The notes: a model not told the origin generated them from the sequence alone. DNA of 64,000 nt from Sthenelais limicola (GCA_942159475.1 OW804102.1:25176684-25240683), one strand, 5' to 3'; positions 36,255 to 47,950 are shown, counted from the first letter of the stretch. A program made the numbers and translations.

Positions 36255-38410
36255 ACATACCGGGCCCATTGCATGAGGTATCGTTATCTACACACTGATC
36301 ATAGCTCAGTCTTAACATATCACTATAGTAATCGTATCCTTATCGCTAATTGCTTCATTGGATTTAGTAATTTTTTGTATTTAGTAGTAAAATATGAATA
36401 ACGATTTGAGATGCTCGCGAGCACCCCATATAATTTTTATGTTAATGCTATCTCTTTTTTATTTCTTTTTTTAATCTTTAAATTCAGGACAGAAAAAAAA
36501 AGAAATTCAGGACAGGAAATAAAATGGTATAAATATGCCAATACATTAATGGTTCGGACAAGTCCAATCTTCCACCCCTTCCTAAATAACAACAATGTCT
36601 ATTAGGGAATTATTCATTAAGAAATGTGAGCGGTTAATTTTCGTTAATACAACTTGTTATTGGTATAATAACAATAACACATCCACTTTACATATAACTA
36701 TAACACTAATAGAACAAAGTACAATAATGACTTCACTTCCCCACCTCATAGCTCCCTCCCCACCTCACCTCTTATGCAACACGCCCTTAAATAAGGATAT
36801 CTTGTGCAACAGGTGCCTTTAACATTGTCGTGTGCAATAATGCCCATGTTATTAGATAAAAAGTGTAATAGATGCTAAAAGCAAGATTTCGATATTGTTT
36901 TTAACTAAATGTCAAACTATTATTGAGATTGGCAAATAGTGTCAAAATACAGTGGGAACCTCCCGCCCCTCCCTGTATTAAGGAGGGGCTACCAATTCCT
37001 TAATCAACATAATCTATTCTCCTGATTAAATTGAGCTTATATATTGGAACAAGTGGGAAAACGGTTCAGTGGACGCGGCGCTTAAGCAGGCCTAAGGACA
37101 TTTAAGGATATGTTCTGGGCAAGTATTATACTATTATAGTAGTATGACAACCACATGATAACATACACCTCTCCCTGTCCCGCCTTCCATATCCTTCTCG
37201 TGTTTCCAACCGAACGTAACTCAATCATAAATCCACTTTTCCACAGTACGATCACAATCTTCACAAATAATTAACTTTTCCTTGTCATGAGTGGCCTTCT
37301 TATCAATCGATAAATAAGGCGATTTTATTTCTTACATAACCAAATATGCCTCTCAAAGCAATCCTAGGAGAAACCAAGCTCACGCCACATTGATTCTTAA
37401 TATGAGCGATAATAAAAGGAGTTCCTATTGACATCCTAGGCAATCTCACACCTAGATGACTCAGCATACGTAACGGTTCCCTTTCATGCCTAGGCTAATG
37501 CACTTAAACATTCATCAACCGGATTCATAGTACAAATACCAAACTTGTTCTTTGGGCTGGCTCGAAAACAAGTTTTGTAATCGAATTTCGATTTGAAGGT
37601 TATAGAAGGATGAATCGTGTTTATAGGCGTACCGTGGTGCAGTGAGAAATGGCGTGAGTGACGTTATCACACCAACCGATCGTGTTAAATTAGTTTTTAC
37701 AAATATGTGATGTGTTTCAGGGAAATGAATCACAAGTCGCAAAAAATTTATATTTATATTTTCCAAAGCGATTCATTCCCAGGATCTCTTTGTAGGAGTG
37801 TCTTCATTCAAACCCATAATAAAGCATCTTAAATTCACATACATAATTAGATAGGATACTGATAAGTTCTCAGATTAAGTTAAGCGAGAAAAAACAGACA
37901 TCCTGGATTTAGTGTCTACAGAACACCATCTATCTATCATCAATGATTCCAATAAATAAGTGTTGCATGATATTATTATTGAATTGGGTTTTCAGCTCCA
38001 ATCAATACACACGCGATATCTCATCCACACAATAATAAGTAGAATCAGGCGACACACTTCAGACTGTCCTCATTGAATTCCAATTATGTGTCTTAATATT
38101 TTCATATATTTTTTGTGACATATTGGTTTCAAGCTAAGGGTTATAATGAGGTGTATACAAGTTCTGATACAGGGCTTACATGGAAGATATTCACATGCTC
38201 TCCCCATACACAAATTACTACCAGTCCATCTCAGTAGCCAACGTCTACTACGCCGTCTGGAGTGAAATGTGTGAATTATCTTTCATTGGGAAGAACTCTA
38301 GTTTTCACAGCATTTTCGCTTCTGTTAGGGTGCCCAGTTTCTAGTCATCAATTGATCTATATTTCGTTCTGCGGCTATATTGTTATGTACTAATATCTTA
38401 ATGACAATGT
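36255..38410. other. Gene-free stretch with a family F end fragment
   Basis: Positions 37692-37800 begin TGTGATGTGTTTCAGGGAAA, a family F terminus. I see no gene in the remainder. Confidence 0.4.
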
Positions 38411-38545
38411 AATAGGGGATTTGCATGTGCCTCTGCTAATGTCTGTTACACTGCAGGCTGGGATAGATTCACTCCAGGTCCGCCATACAAACATTTAGCC
38501 ATATTTTTATTTTAGAACATCCATAGTATTTTCAACAATACTGTT
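38411..38545 (+). mobile_element. Family C element, left part
   Basis: Begins AATAGGGGATTTGCATGTGC and continues through TGTTACACTGCAGGCTGGGA before losing similarity. Confidence 0.72.
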
Positions 38546-38696
38546 CGTATATGCACAGAAACGGGTTGAACGTTTCTAGATCGTCAGAGATGATTCGACG
38601 ATGCCATCAGAAGTTGCGGTGCTTATAATCATAGCTACTATCACGAGCCTTTGTGTTGGCAATAGGCACTCTGCTTTATACCATTTATTGACATAC

Positions 38697-38930
38697 GGGT
38701 CAGAGTTTCAGATAATGTACAATTCAACTTCGCCAATCTTCTCAAATAACCTAAATTTCGGACATAAATAAAGTTTAAAACACAGTTCAACCTAGCAAAA
38801 CAGATTGCTAGAATCAATGCAATGCCGAATATTCTCGGATTTACTTCGTATTGATCAAATTGCAGCCTATTTTAGCAGAATTTGCTAAAATGTACAGCTG
38901 CCAATTGTACATTTTCTGAAAATCTGACCC
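38697..38930 (-). mobile_element. Family A MITE, complete
   Basis: A 234-bp reverse copy flanked on both sides by ATAC, the clearest 4-bp target duplication in the window. Confidence 0.92.
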
Positions 38931-39125
38931 ATACGTAACTATATTACGGACTTCTTTGGCCAGCTTTTCTATTCTATCGCGGCACAATCTAGTATGTGCA
39001 GCTTACCTCTGGGCAACTTTGACGTTTTACATCATGATCAAGTCTACAAAAAGAATAATTATTTATGTTCTGGCTTCTGACCACTACCAAGTCACCTCCC
39101 TATATATCTAATATTGTGCGTTCAT

Positions 39126-39795
39126 CGGTTAAATCACCAGAAAATGTACAATTCACCTTCACCATTCTCCTCAAATAACCCGACTTTAGATAATTTTCAA
39201 AACACAGTTCAAGATAACTGAGCATATTGTATTATTCAATGCATTACTACATATATATTCAGATATACCTATTATTTATCATTTGATTCGATTCCAAAAC
39301 GTTTTTATCTCTTATTAGCAGCTTTATCTTCTGGTTTACATCATGTTTTCGTCAGTATCCTGGTTTCCTTTTTACAGTTGCCGTTATGCATATATATGTA
39401 GTGAACCTGTCACCACACCAATTGCAGTGAATCACGCCTCACCCAAACTCAGGTGTAGAAAAGAGACACTAATGACAACTCTATGTCCACTCTAAATCTA
39501 CTACATATATATGCACTCTCTATGTGTTATCTTTATATTTACATTTGTATATATACATAAAATATTAGTTTCAATGATCATATGATTACAATGTCACAAT
39601 TCCTATATCATTTGTAAAAGTAGTTGTAAAAGTAATTTACAGTATTGATAATTTATAATACTCCGATATTGCATGCATATTAAGTCACCTATCATTACTT
39701 TCATGAAAACTACTTCAAAGTATCGTTATTCAGGATCGTTGTGAGCTAAATTCATAAAATATGTAGAGTGGCCAATCGTACATTTTCTGACACCT
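39126..39795 (-). mobile_element. Family A MITE interrupted by about 440 bp
   Basis: The left part (about 39126-39295) and the right end (about 39735-39795) match family A in reverse orientation. The 440 bp between them are not family A and have no recognised identity. Confidence 0.6.
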
Positions 39796-41469
39796 TCGCC
39801 CACAATCATAATCCTATGGTGAAAGCCCCTCTACACATACATTCAGGCTAATTTATAATACAAGTTAACTGCAGTTCCTTATAATCCTCTCTGAGCTGAT
39901 CCGCAGTGGTCACTAATATCATTTCTAAACCCTTGTAAATAATCCACTCGTGGGGGATAGACCTCTGCGAAGTAGCCACTATGCCAGAATGGTATTAAAA
40001 GTGCTACTTAACCAATGGTCATTCATCCATAAGTCGACCTTAATGCTTATTTCAAAGGAGGGGATATTTTGGGAGTTATGTTGGAGTCTAATTGGATGTA
40101 AGTGAAGGGTCAAGGACTTCCTTCAAGAGAAATTTATTTTACTGTGACCATAAAGCGAGTGAAACACTTATGAGACGAAGAACTTGATTAATTAATAAAT
40201 GTTCGGGGAAGGGACACCTTGAAATGCTGCTATTTATTCAAGACAGTATAATGATAATATATTAATGACATATGTAAAGAGATGAGCTTTGATAGAGACT
40301 AACTACAATTAAATGTAAATTAAGTAAGTTTATGACTCGAATTGCCAATTTACAAGTTCATCAACGGAATAAGAGAAGAATCGGTGCAAGGGTGAGACTA
40401 GAGGTATTCCCTCCGTTTGAAGGGACTCTCTCATCTTTGGGCTTAGACTGTACTATAACTAACGTTAGCTGTTGTTGAACAAATATATAATATATTATTA
40501 TGCTTGTTTCAGGACCAGCTGAAAATAACATCACACAATGTAATGCTCTTTCTGAATAAAATATCTTGAATACAAATCGAAATCGTCCATTGACCAATGT
40601 ATACGCGTGCACTGGAATTTACAGTGGTAGAAACAGACTGAAAAAATAACGCAGTGCAATTATTCCACGTGCGTTAAAATACGCGACCTGAGTCAACCGT
40701 ACATTAAGCATACGAATAATATCGTTATATTAAACATTGGAAGAAAATGCCAAAGCTCGCTCTATCTACTCGTAATATATAATATATATACATAATCTAG
40801 TACCATCTCAAACACACAGGTGGTCTATATAGATCTATTTGTACAATGTATACAATTCTCAATTCAACCAGGTTAGTGAAACTAACTGGAGAAGAAAGTC
40901 AAAGAATCGTTTCACCTATCATATTATACAGTGTCTATATAGTTAAGGCCCAGAGCGGCTGAGAGAGAGAGGTACAGATGTAAAACTAAAAGTATGATAC
41001 ATTTGAATTGATGTATGGGGGAGTGTTTCGTAAGATTAGAACCAGGTGGCACCACCGTCGTCGTGGTGAAAGCTTGAGTGCTGGAGTACATAACAAAGTT
41101 GTGCATAGTTTCACACAGAGGGCGTAAAAAGCAATAGAATGATTTTGGTTGCTACCTCTTGTGCCAGGTGGCGTTGTGGAGGTTGCTTGTGTCCCACCTG
41201 GAAGAACTTTTAAAAGTAACAAACAATAAAGTATTAAATAGGCTTTTGTAATATATTGATATTTCAAATTTAATAAGAACTCTAGGTGCTCCTCTCTTCA
41301 GGTTGTTAATATCAAGTAATTTGTTTTATAGGACCGTTCCTTGGTTCTTATTGAGATATGCATAGATGGAAACTCACAGTATTATACGGTGTTATTAATT
41401 TGATATAATATTATAGTCAGTCTTTGGGTCCATAAAGAAGAAGAAAAAACAGTTTTAGCATCTTTTGTA
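39796..41469. other. Gene-poor stretch with a family B end and possible Thr/Pro exons
   Basis: Positions 40385-40450 are the right end of a family B copy (CCCTCCGTTTGAAGGGACTC to TTAGACTG). Minus-strand segments near 41200-41157 and 41090-41050 encode GTQATSTTPPGT- and STQAFTTTTVVPPG-like peptides next to possible splice sites. No complete gene could be assembled. Confidence 0.35.
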
Positions 41470-41651
41470 TACAGTGGAACCTCGCATAAAGACCACCTCT
41501 CTATAGAGACCAACCCTCTATTAAGACCAGTTTCTCTCAGTCCCAAATTGCTTTTCTCTTATTAGACAAGCCCCTCTAATGAGACCTCCTCGCTATTAAG
41601 ACCAGTTTCTCTCAGTCCCAAGGGTGGTCTCAATAGAGAGATTCCACTGTA
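41470..41651. mobile_element. Family E MITE, complete
   Basis: The ends TACAGTGGAACCTC and GAGATTCCACTGTA are inverted repeats. The inside contains TATTAAGACCAGTTTCTCTC twice, which shows an internal duplication. TA at the border suits insertion at TA. Confidence 0.82.
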
Positions 41652-42054
41652 TATAAACAATCTGGGCCCTTAAACCGAATAGAAATTTAAGAGATTCACA
41701 ACACATTTCTTTAATGGGCAGGAGGCATGGAATAGATGTGGATATGAGCAAGTTGGGGAGATGTAGAGCGGGATGAGAGGTTATATATAGCGGTGAGCAA
41801 CTCCACCCCTTATGTCTAGTAAGGTTTGATTAGATTTGAAAAGTATTTCATTCAGGATAGCAATAACACACCACAACCTATTTATATGATTTTGAATAAC
41901 AATGATAGAGAGCGATTACAATGATATAATATATATATTAGTGATAATAGCTTGATAAGATAATACTGATTACAAGCTATCATTATTTTGGAGGTTTTTG
42001 AATCGTTCTCAGCTACAACCATTTTGTACAGTTGTTATAGTTTCTGGCTCTGCT
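41652..42054. other. Gene-free stretch
   Basis: I see no gene or named repeat. Confidence 0.35.
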
Positions 42055-42475
42055 GATCACATATCATATATCCCTCCTCTCTCCCCCATCCACTCCCTCC
42101 TCTTTCTCCTTCCCTCTTCGCCTCCTCTTCCTCCTCCTCCCTCCTTTCCCTCCTCTTTTTCCTTCCCCCATCGCCTCTACTCCTTCCTCTTCCTCCTCCT
42201 CGTCCTCCCTCCTCCCTTCTCTTTTTCTTCCCCCTCTTCCTCCTTCTCCCTCGCCCTCCTCGTCCTCCCTCCTTCCTTCTCCTTCTCTTGCCCCTGTTCC
42301 TCCTTCTCCCTCTCCCTCCTCGTCCTCCCTTCTCCCTTCTCTTTTTCTTTCCCCTCTTCCTCCTATCCTCTCCTCCTCCCTCCTCTCCCTCCTCCTGCCT
42401 GCTCTGGCTCTTCTTCCTCGTTCTCTCCCTGCTCCTATGCCTGTATATCTTTCGCCACAAAACTACCCTTTCCCT
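42055..42475. repeat. CT-rich tract with a period of about 60 bp
   Basis: Units containing CTTTTTCTT, CCCTCTTCCTCC and CTCGTCCTCCCT recur about every 60 bp, so the Ser/Leu/Pro frame looks repetitive. This is low-complexity DNA and no protein is supported. Confidence 0.88.
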
Positions 42476-42639
42476 TGCCCCTATTCCCCCATTGGATCGA
42501 TGTGATAAAGTAGTGTTACACCCGCCCTCTAGCGGCGATCAATGTCTATTGGTGTGATGTGGGTTGGATTGAAGTACTCCGGCTTAGTTCTCTTATCTTT
42601 CACCAGGGGGTCTATCTTAGAAGTGGGACACTTGACAAG

Positions 42640-42722
42640 TAGCAGGAGGAGGGGGAGGGAGGGGGAGGAGGGAGGGGGAGGAAGGGGGAGGGGGGAGGGA
42701 GGGGAGGTGGGAGGGAGAGAAG
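42640..42722. repeat. GGA-rich tract
   Basis: Purine-rich GGGAGGGGGAGG repeats. Confidence 0.92.
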
Positions 42723-42822
42723 TGAGGAGTGTTTCTATATTATAACACAATTACTCACTCCTGTTTTAAGATTTGACGCTGGCTATACAAGTATATACAT
42801 TATCCCATTTAGGGGGTTTCTC

Positions 42823-43160
42823 AATAGGGGATTTGCATGTCTCACTGCACATGTCTGTTACAGTGCATGCTGGGATGGGTTGAGTTCAAATATGATATAC
42901 AAATATTTAGCAAAATCTTTCTACAAAATTGCAAGGGTCTTTTCACCATTAGCATAGCTTGTGTAAATGATCTATGATAAACAAATGCATTATGGGAAAG
43001 ATGAAATCATGTTTATGGAATCATGTAAAACAGCTATGATCACTGTTAAATAGTCCATGCGAAACATGAGATGTTTTCTATAGCTCTAACACTGACATAC
43101 ACACTCCCATAATTCCATTCGAATCGGGATTTAAGATGGTGGATATGCAATTCCTCTATT
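42823..43160 (+). mobile_element. Family C element, complete
   Basis: A 338-bp copy with the ends AATAGGGGATTTGCATG and ATGCAATTCCTCTATT. Confidence 0.88.
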
Positions 43161-43375
43161 GGCACTTCCTATAACATGCTTCACATAATAATAATAGATC
43201 AATCATCCATATTGTAGGGTAAATGTTTAGGAAAAGAGAGACACTTAATTATTAATTCCATCAACCACACTTGATGTATGAAGATGGAGACGATAGGAAC
43301 ATCCACTCAGGTTATAGTCGGTATAAAGTAATTTACCCTGACCTCTGCCGTCATCTCTAAGAAACGGTTAATTAA

Positions 43376-43535
43376 AGCTGTACTCTCAGTTACTGTTGGT
43401 AACAAAATGTTTTCCGCATTTTCTTCCATTCTTTTTCACGCATGAAAAAGACATTTACAACATCTTTTGTCGCCAATAGCTTTAGACTTGTGGACAGTGA
43501 AAATGTTTTCCCAACAGGCTGGGTCGATTTACAGG
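43376..43535 (+). mobile_element. Family D repeat
   Basis: Begins TTAAAGCTGTACTCTCAGTT and continues into GAAAATGTTTTCCCAACAGG. It directly abuts a family B element. Confidence 0.55.
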
Positions 43536-43537
43536 TG

Positions 43538-43741
43538 CAGTCTAGGCCCAAAGTTAGGAGAGTCCCGGTGGGAAAGGCTTTAGCCTCAAACCGCAAAATA
43601 CCATAAATACTTCCATTCAGCCCGCAAAATGTCATTATATTCTCATTACAGTCCTAGTCCTGGAAACGTATTAGCGAAGTAGGCGTCTAATCACTGACAT
43701 GCCATACTTATCTGATCTGAGTGTTTGGACCTATTAGACTG
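43538..43741 (+). mobile_element. Family B MITE, complete
   Basis: A 204-bp copy from CAGTCTAGGCCCAAAG to GTTTGGACCTATTAGACTG; three extra bases sit inside the right end. Confidence 0.86.
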
Positions 43742-44199
43742 CATGGGTGGTCAAGCTGGAAGGGTCAAAACCCCCAGGGTCTATTTGTCCAGCAACCTCA
43801 AATGGTCACAGTCAATAAGGGCCTCCATTTACAGTAAACCAGTTCCAATTATAGAAACTCTTTTTTCTCACTACTCTCTCTGATTTACCTAAACCCTATC
43901 TCTTCACTGGAGGAAACCCTTTGAAGCTGACCAAAGCAAGGGGCGATCGTGATTCACTTACTTGACACAAGGTGGGGTAGCTGTTTGCTTTGCTCTCCAT
44001 GGGACTGACTGAGTCAGTGCTGCCATTCTGGCGCATGCGGAAAGATTTGCAACTGCTTGTCTAAATCTGACCCGCCGGAACTAAAACAATCCTTAATAGG
44101 TTTTTTGTGTGATAATGAATCTGAGAACTATAATTGCAGTTGCAAAGACACTATTTAGACACTACATCCTTCTTTATGGTTATAGAGTTGCATTTGCGT
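43742..44199. other. Gene-free stretch
   Basis: I see no gene or named repeat. Confidence 0.35.
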
Positions 44200-44415
44200 A
44201 AAATTCACTCTTAATTCCCATGGAATTATAGGAGTTGAATGTCATAGTATAACATTCCCTGTTCTGCTTAATCAAATTTTCATGGATTTTTCATTAAAGC
44301 CATGATATTGGCGGAAACATTCTTGCAAATTGCAATAGAAACGTTGCCACATATTTGTTGGTCAGAGCTGATTGGAATACATCTCAGCATGTAACAGTGT
44401 CACATGCAACTCGCT
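44200..44415 (-). mobile_element. Family C element, diverged
   Basis: Reverse orientation: AATTCCCATGGAATTATAGG, AAATTGCAATAGAAACGTTG, CATCTCAGCATGTAACAGTG and GCAACTCGCTTATA follow the family order. Confidence 0.6.
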
Positions 44416-44473
44416 TATAGCCTACTGTTTGGATACCTGGTATAGAACCTACATTAGGCATGGGTGCATTACT

Positions 44474-44512
44474 ATACGGGTCAGATTTTCAGAAAATGTA
44501 CAATTGGCATAT
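44474..44512 (+). mobile_element. Family A terminal fragment
   Basis: Only the left end remains: ATAC, then GGGTCAGATTTTCAGAAAAT and the next bases of the family. Confidence 0.7.
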
Positions 44513-45439
44513 AAATTTACACATTCATCTTTAACCCTCTCATAATTAACTAGTAATAACTCATTTATTACAATGAAATTATTTCCTTTAAAAACAGATA
44601 TTTTCTCAGAATTATTGAGAGAACAAATGAAAGATTTCATGCATTTAATTCATTTTTCAATTCATTCAACAGTTGAGTCCGTCTTGGGAGGATTGCATCC
44701 AAACTACAACAATTCGCAGACCTCTTTACTCATGTAAACTTCTTGTTCGTAAACCTCCGGCCTAAGCATTTTCTTGATCCACTTCTATCTTTCTATATTT
44801 CCAGCCACAGTGCTTATATATGTACCATCAGGGCATAATTATGATTTATTTATAAACAGACAACCATTTGGTCTATAAATTGCATATGGCTGAATTATTA
44901 AGAGGATGTGGTGAAGCAGATGACCTTTTACCCTGAGGCAATAATCACGAGGTCAACTATGTGTTGCCATAGTGAGGAGGAATGACCTTTAACCAGTGTC
45001 CACTAACATGTTTTCATCTCTGGTTGCCTTTCCTCTATCTTATTCGGCATCAGAACGACGAGGATAAGGAGAGGTATGCAAGCGAAGGGATAACTATGGG
45101 GATTTACTATTTGTTGAAGTTGTGTTCTTAGCAATAACGATGAAGAAAATGTTGTACCAAATTAATGTTATGATTTATAGGATTTAATTTATCAATAGAA
45201 TGCTGCTGTTATATGTTTGTACATGAATTTAAAGTGGAATCGGCAGAGGGAATACGGCCGTTAGTGAGCGATAATAGGTGAACCCACCGTAGCAATGGAT
45301 TTCGGCAGCGTACTATATGAATATCTTTTATTGCACCCCACTTATTGCACCTCTCAAGAGGGATGCACGTATAATAAAAAGTGCTATACTGTATCTCAAT
45401 GTATCTTGAATAAAGAATTTTGTTTTTAAAAAGAAACAC
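44513..45439. other. Gene-free stretch
   Basis: A segment at 45236-45305 resembles one near 32600 (GAGCGATAATAGGTGAA). CTTGAATAAAGAATTTTG at 45403 looks like a LINE 3' end. No gene is seen. Confidence 0.35.
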
Positions 45440-45720
45440 CTTCCTCACATCCCTTCAGTGCCCCCCACCCAAAATAACTATAGACACCCCTGAAGTGCCT
45501 CCTCCACATATCTATGTATACATTCTGAACCCTTTACAAAGAAAACCCCTCACTGCCCCCACTCATTTCCAAAACCCTTCAGTGCCCTTATATACAAAAC
45601 CCGTCAATACAACCCTTCAGTACCCCACCAAAAACATACACAAAACCACATCTACCACTTCCCCCACCAAAATCCACCAACCAATGAAATGGCGGCCTTC
45701 TTCTTCTTCCCCTCCTCACC
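45440..45720. repeat. C-rich degenerate repeat with CCTTCAGTGCCCC motifs
   Basis: CCTTCAGTGCC or CCCCTGAAGTGCC recurs about every 40-60 bp. The open frame through it (Thr/Pro-rich) is more likely a by-product. Confidence 0.5.
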
Positions 45721-45956
45721 ACATCACTTTTGACGTTCATTCAGACAGATGAGTTTTGTTTTCAGCCGCCAGGAGGCATATATCTTTGTTAGCATTGGCC
45801 AATAAGGTGACAGGAGACGGGGACCGCCCTTCACCCGTCATGCCATGCGCCCCCGTAACTATGACAAGTAGAGAACGCCATCTTGAGTGAGCTGATGAAA
45901 TGACGCAAGCTGTCTTCCACTATTAGTACTGATTGCTACTACTAGGGGCAGCAGAC

Positions 45957-46007
45957 ATGGAACAACAGAAGCGACGCTCGGCGGAAGGTGGTGGCGAAAG
46001 TGCTGCC
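45957..46007 (+). CDS. Doubtful first coding exon (MEQQKRRSAEG)
   Basis: ATG at 45957 has a good context (GACATGG) and reads MEQQKRRSAEGGGESAA. A GTGGTG possible donor follows GGAAG near 45987, and the next sequence is a CT tract that looks like intron. A CCAAT box (GGCCAAT at 45797) and a CpG-richer leader lie upstream. No further exon is seen before 48 kb, so this is only a candidate. Confidence 0.22.
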
Positions 46008-46290
46008 TCCTTTTTCTCTTTCTTTTTCTTTCTCCCTCTCCTACTTCTCTTTCCTTCTTTCTTTCACCTCCCCATGTCTCTCTCTTTTTCACTCCGTCTT
46101 TTTCTCTCTGTGTCCGTACGTATATTCTCTTTCTTTCTCCCCACCTCCCTCTCTTTCGTTCACCTCCCCCCCCCCCCTCCCTATCTTTCTCTAACTCCAT
46201 ATCCCCCACCCTCTTTCTCTCTCTCCCCCTTCATTTCTCTCCCCCTACCTTTCCTCTCCTCTTCACCCCATTCACACTCACCACTCAATC
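46008..46290. repeat. CT-rich tract
   Basis: A pyrimidine tract with TTTCTTTCTCC-type units and a long C run near 46167-46177. Confidence 0.88.
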
Positions 46291-46519
46291 GCGCCACAAG
46301 CGGCCGAAAGCTAATTGAGCCCCGGTGTTCAAGCCCATATGTATAAAGCCATTGTGCCCTGCTGACGTCAGGTGCCGACCGCCCTAGAGGGGGGCCCACC
46401 ACCTGGACGCAGTTTAAATAAGCCCCATATGACTACACAGTAAATCCTAATAACTGCAGAGTTCTGTGTTTTAACAGTGCGGCTCCGGAAACCCGGAATG
46501 CAGGTGCGGTACCGTACGA

Positions 46520-46725
46520 GGGCACCGTGACGACGCACCGTAATTATCACAGTACCGCTCCGTGCTGGTCACAGTACCGCTCCGTGATAATAACGGCGCG
46601 CTCCGCGCTAATTACGGTGCGGCACCCTCCATATAGACAGGCCTATATGGCACTGTAACTGGGCACTGTAACTGGGCACTGTTTTATGGACAGTACCGCA
46701 CTGTGATACGGCACCGTAATTTTTT
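46520..46725. repeat. Cluster of short palindromic GCACCGTAATTA/ACAGTACCG repeats
   Basis: GCACCGTAATTA and TAATTACGGTGC are inverted. CACAGTACCGCTCCGTG is repeated at 46548 and 46570. GGGCACTGTAACT is repeated with a 14-bp period near 46660. The block is GC-richer than its surroundings. Confidence 0.7.
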
Positions 46726-46760
46726 CCGAAATTTAAAAAAAAATAAAAAATTAAAAAAAA

Positions 46761-46855
46761 GAGAACGTGCCGCCGAGCTGACAATTTGACAAAAAAAAAA
46801 AAATTTGACAAAAAAAAAAAAATTTTTTTCGTCAAATTGTCAGCTCGGCAACAAA
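46761..46855. repeat. Hairpin with GCCGAGCTGACAATTTGAC arms
   Basis: The left arm GCCGAGCTGACAATTTGAC (46772-46790) is the exact complement of 46831-46849. The loop is A/T homopolymer with one extra AATTTGACA. Confidence 0.88.
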
Positions 46856-47424
46856 AAAAAAATATTTTTTTTGTTGTATAAATATACCTATAAAGATTAA
46901 AGTAACATTGGGGACATCTCCGAACTCACATTGGCCTGCTTCTGAGAATTATTTAGGTTGTATAAGGGAATAAAGATCAGAAAGTCAGTTAAGGTTTCAT
47001 GAAATAGTTTGTGTTCTAGGTATATATTTTGATATTTGAAGGTGCATTTATGTCATCAACAATAATCTAACTATTTCCTAACCTATTTGCACCCCCTCTC
47101 ACACACCCCTCTGTAAGAAACTGAGAATCTCCGAACATTCCAAGGCTGTTTAAAAGATTCCAACAGGATTCAAGGCCATGTGATGATATTTCAGGCCCTT
47201 CGATATGTTATTGTTTCATTATTTGCCTAAATTCTAGGCTTTTCCTAGTCACATTATTGGAGTACAGTTGATGAAGTGTACAAGTATGTATATATAAAGC
47301 CCTATATTTCATAGTAATATATGGATGTTTTTCTTGTGTCTTTTGCAACACAAATGCCCTGGCTTGATTTTGAAAAGGGGAGGGCGCGCGCGCCCCCGCG
47401 CCCTCCCCCTAAATCCGCCCCTGG

Positions 47425-47473
47425 GTCTGATTTTCAGAAAATGTACAATTCAACTTCACCAATCTTCTCAAAT
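47425..47473 (-). mobile_element. Family A end fragment
   Basis: GGGTCTGATTTTCAGAAAAT to CACCAATCTTCTCAAA is cut by the family F element that follows. Confidence 0.7.
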
Positions 47474-47840
47474 GTGATGTGTTTCAGGAAAATGAGTCAT
47501 AAGTCGCAAAAAATAGATTATGAGATAGCATTATAGTTGAAAAGATGGAATCAAGCCGATTCCAATGATAGTAAACAGTCTAATGATTTAATAAGTATTT
47601 CTAGATTTTAAGTTTGATATTTTCACTTTTGAAAAAAAAAGTTTCCAATATTTCTGGGGGTCAATAAATAGTAAAGTAACTAAATATAGTCCATATAAGG
47701 ACCTTTAAAACGAAAGGATATATTACATACATTGTCATGAAATTTGACACACCGATCGATATGTCTATAAGTGATTAGCTCTTCAAAAATCAGAACATTC
47801 CAATAAAGTGATCTTGTAAAATAAACACTTTGAAAAATAA
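47474..47840 (+). mobile_element. Family F element, right end missing
   Basis: Begins TGTGATGTGTTTCAGGAAAA and continues through CAAGCCGATTCCAATGATAG to CTTGTAAAATAAACACTTTG. Confidence 0.78.
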
Positions 47841-47874
47841 ACAATCACACTATAGTGTGAACTATAGTGTAATA

Positions 47875-47950
47875 ACCTCATTTTTGCCTTAAATTAGGGT
47901 TATTTGAGAGGATTGGTGAAGGCGAATTGTACATTTTCTGAGAATCTGAA
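47875..47950 (+). mobile_element. Family A right-end fragment
   Basis: TTAGGGTTATTTGAGAGGAT to TACATTTTCTGAGAATCTGA matches the right end of family A. Confidence 0.7.

Noticed and set aside
45420..45752. A Thr/Pro-rich 110-codon plus-strand frame
   Set aside because: It follows a degenerate C-rich repeat (CCTTCAGTGCCCC), and the first codons are poly-A-derived.
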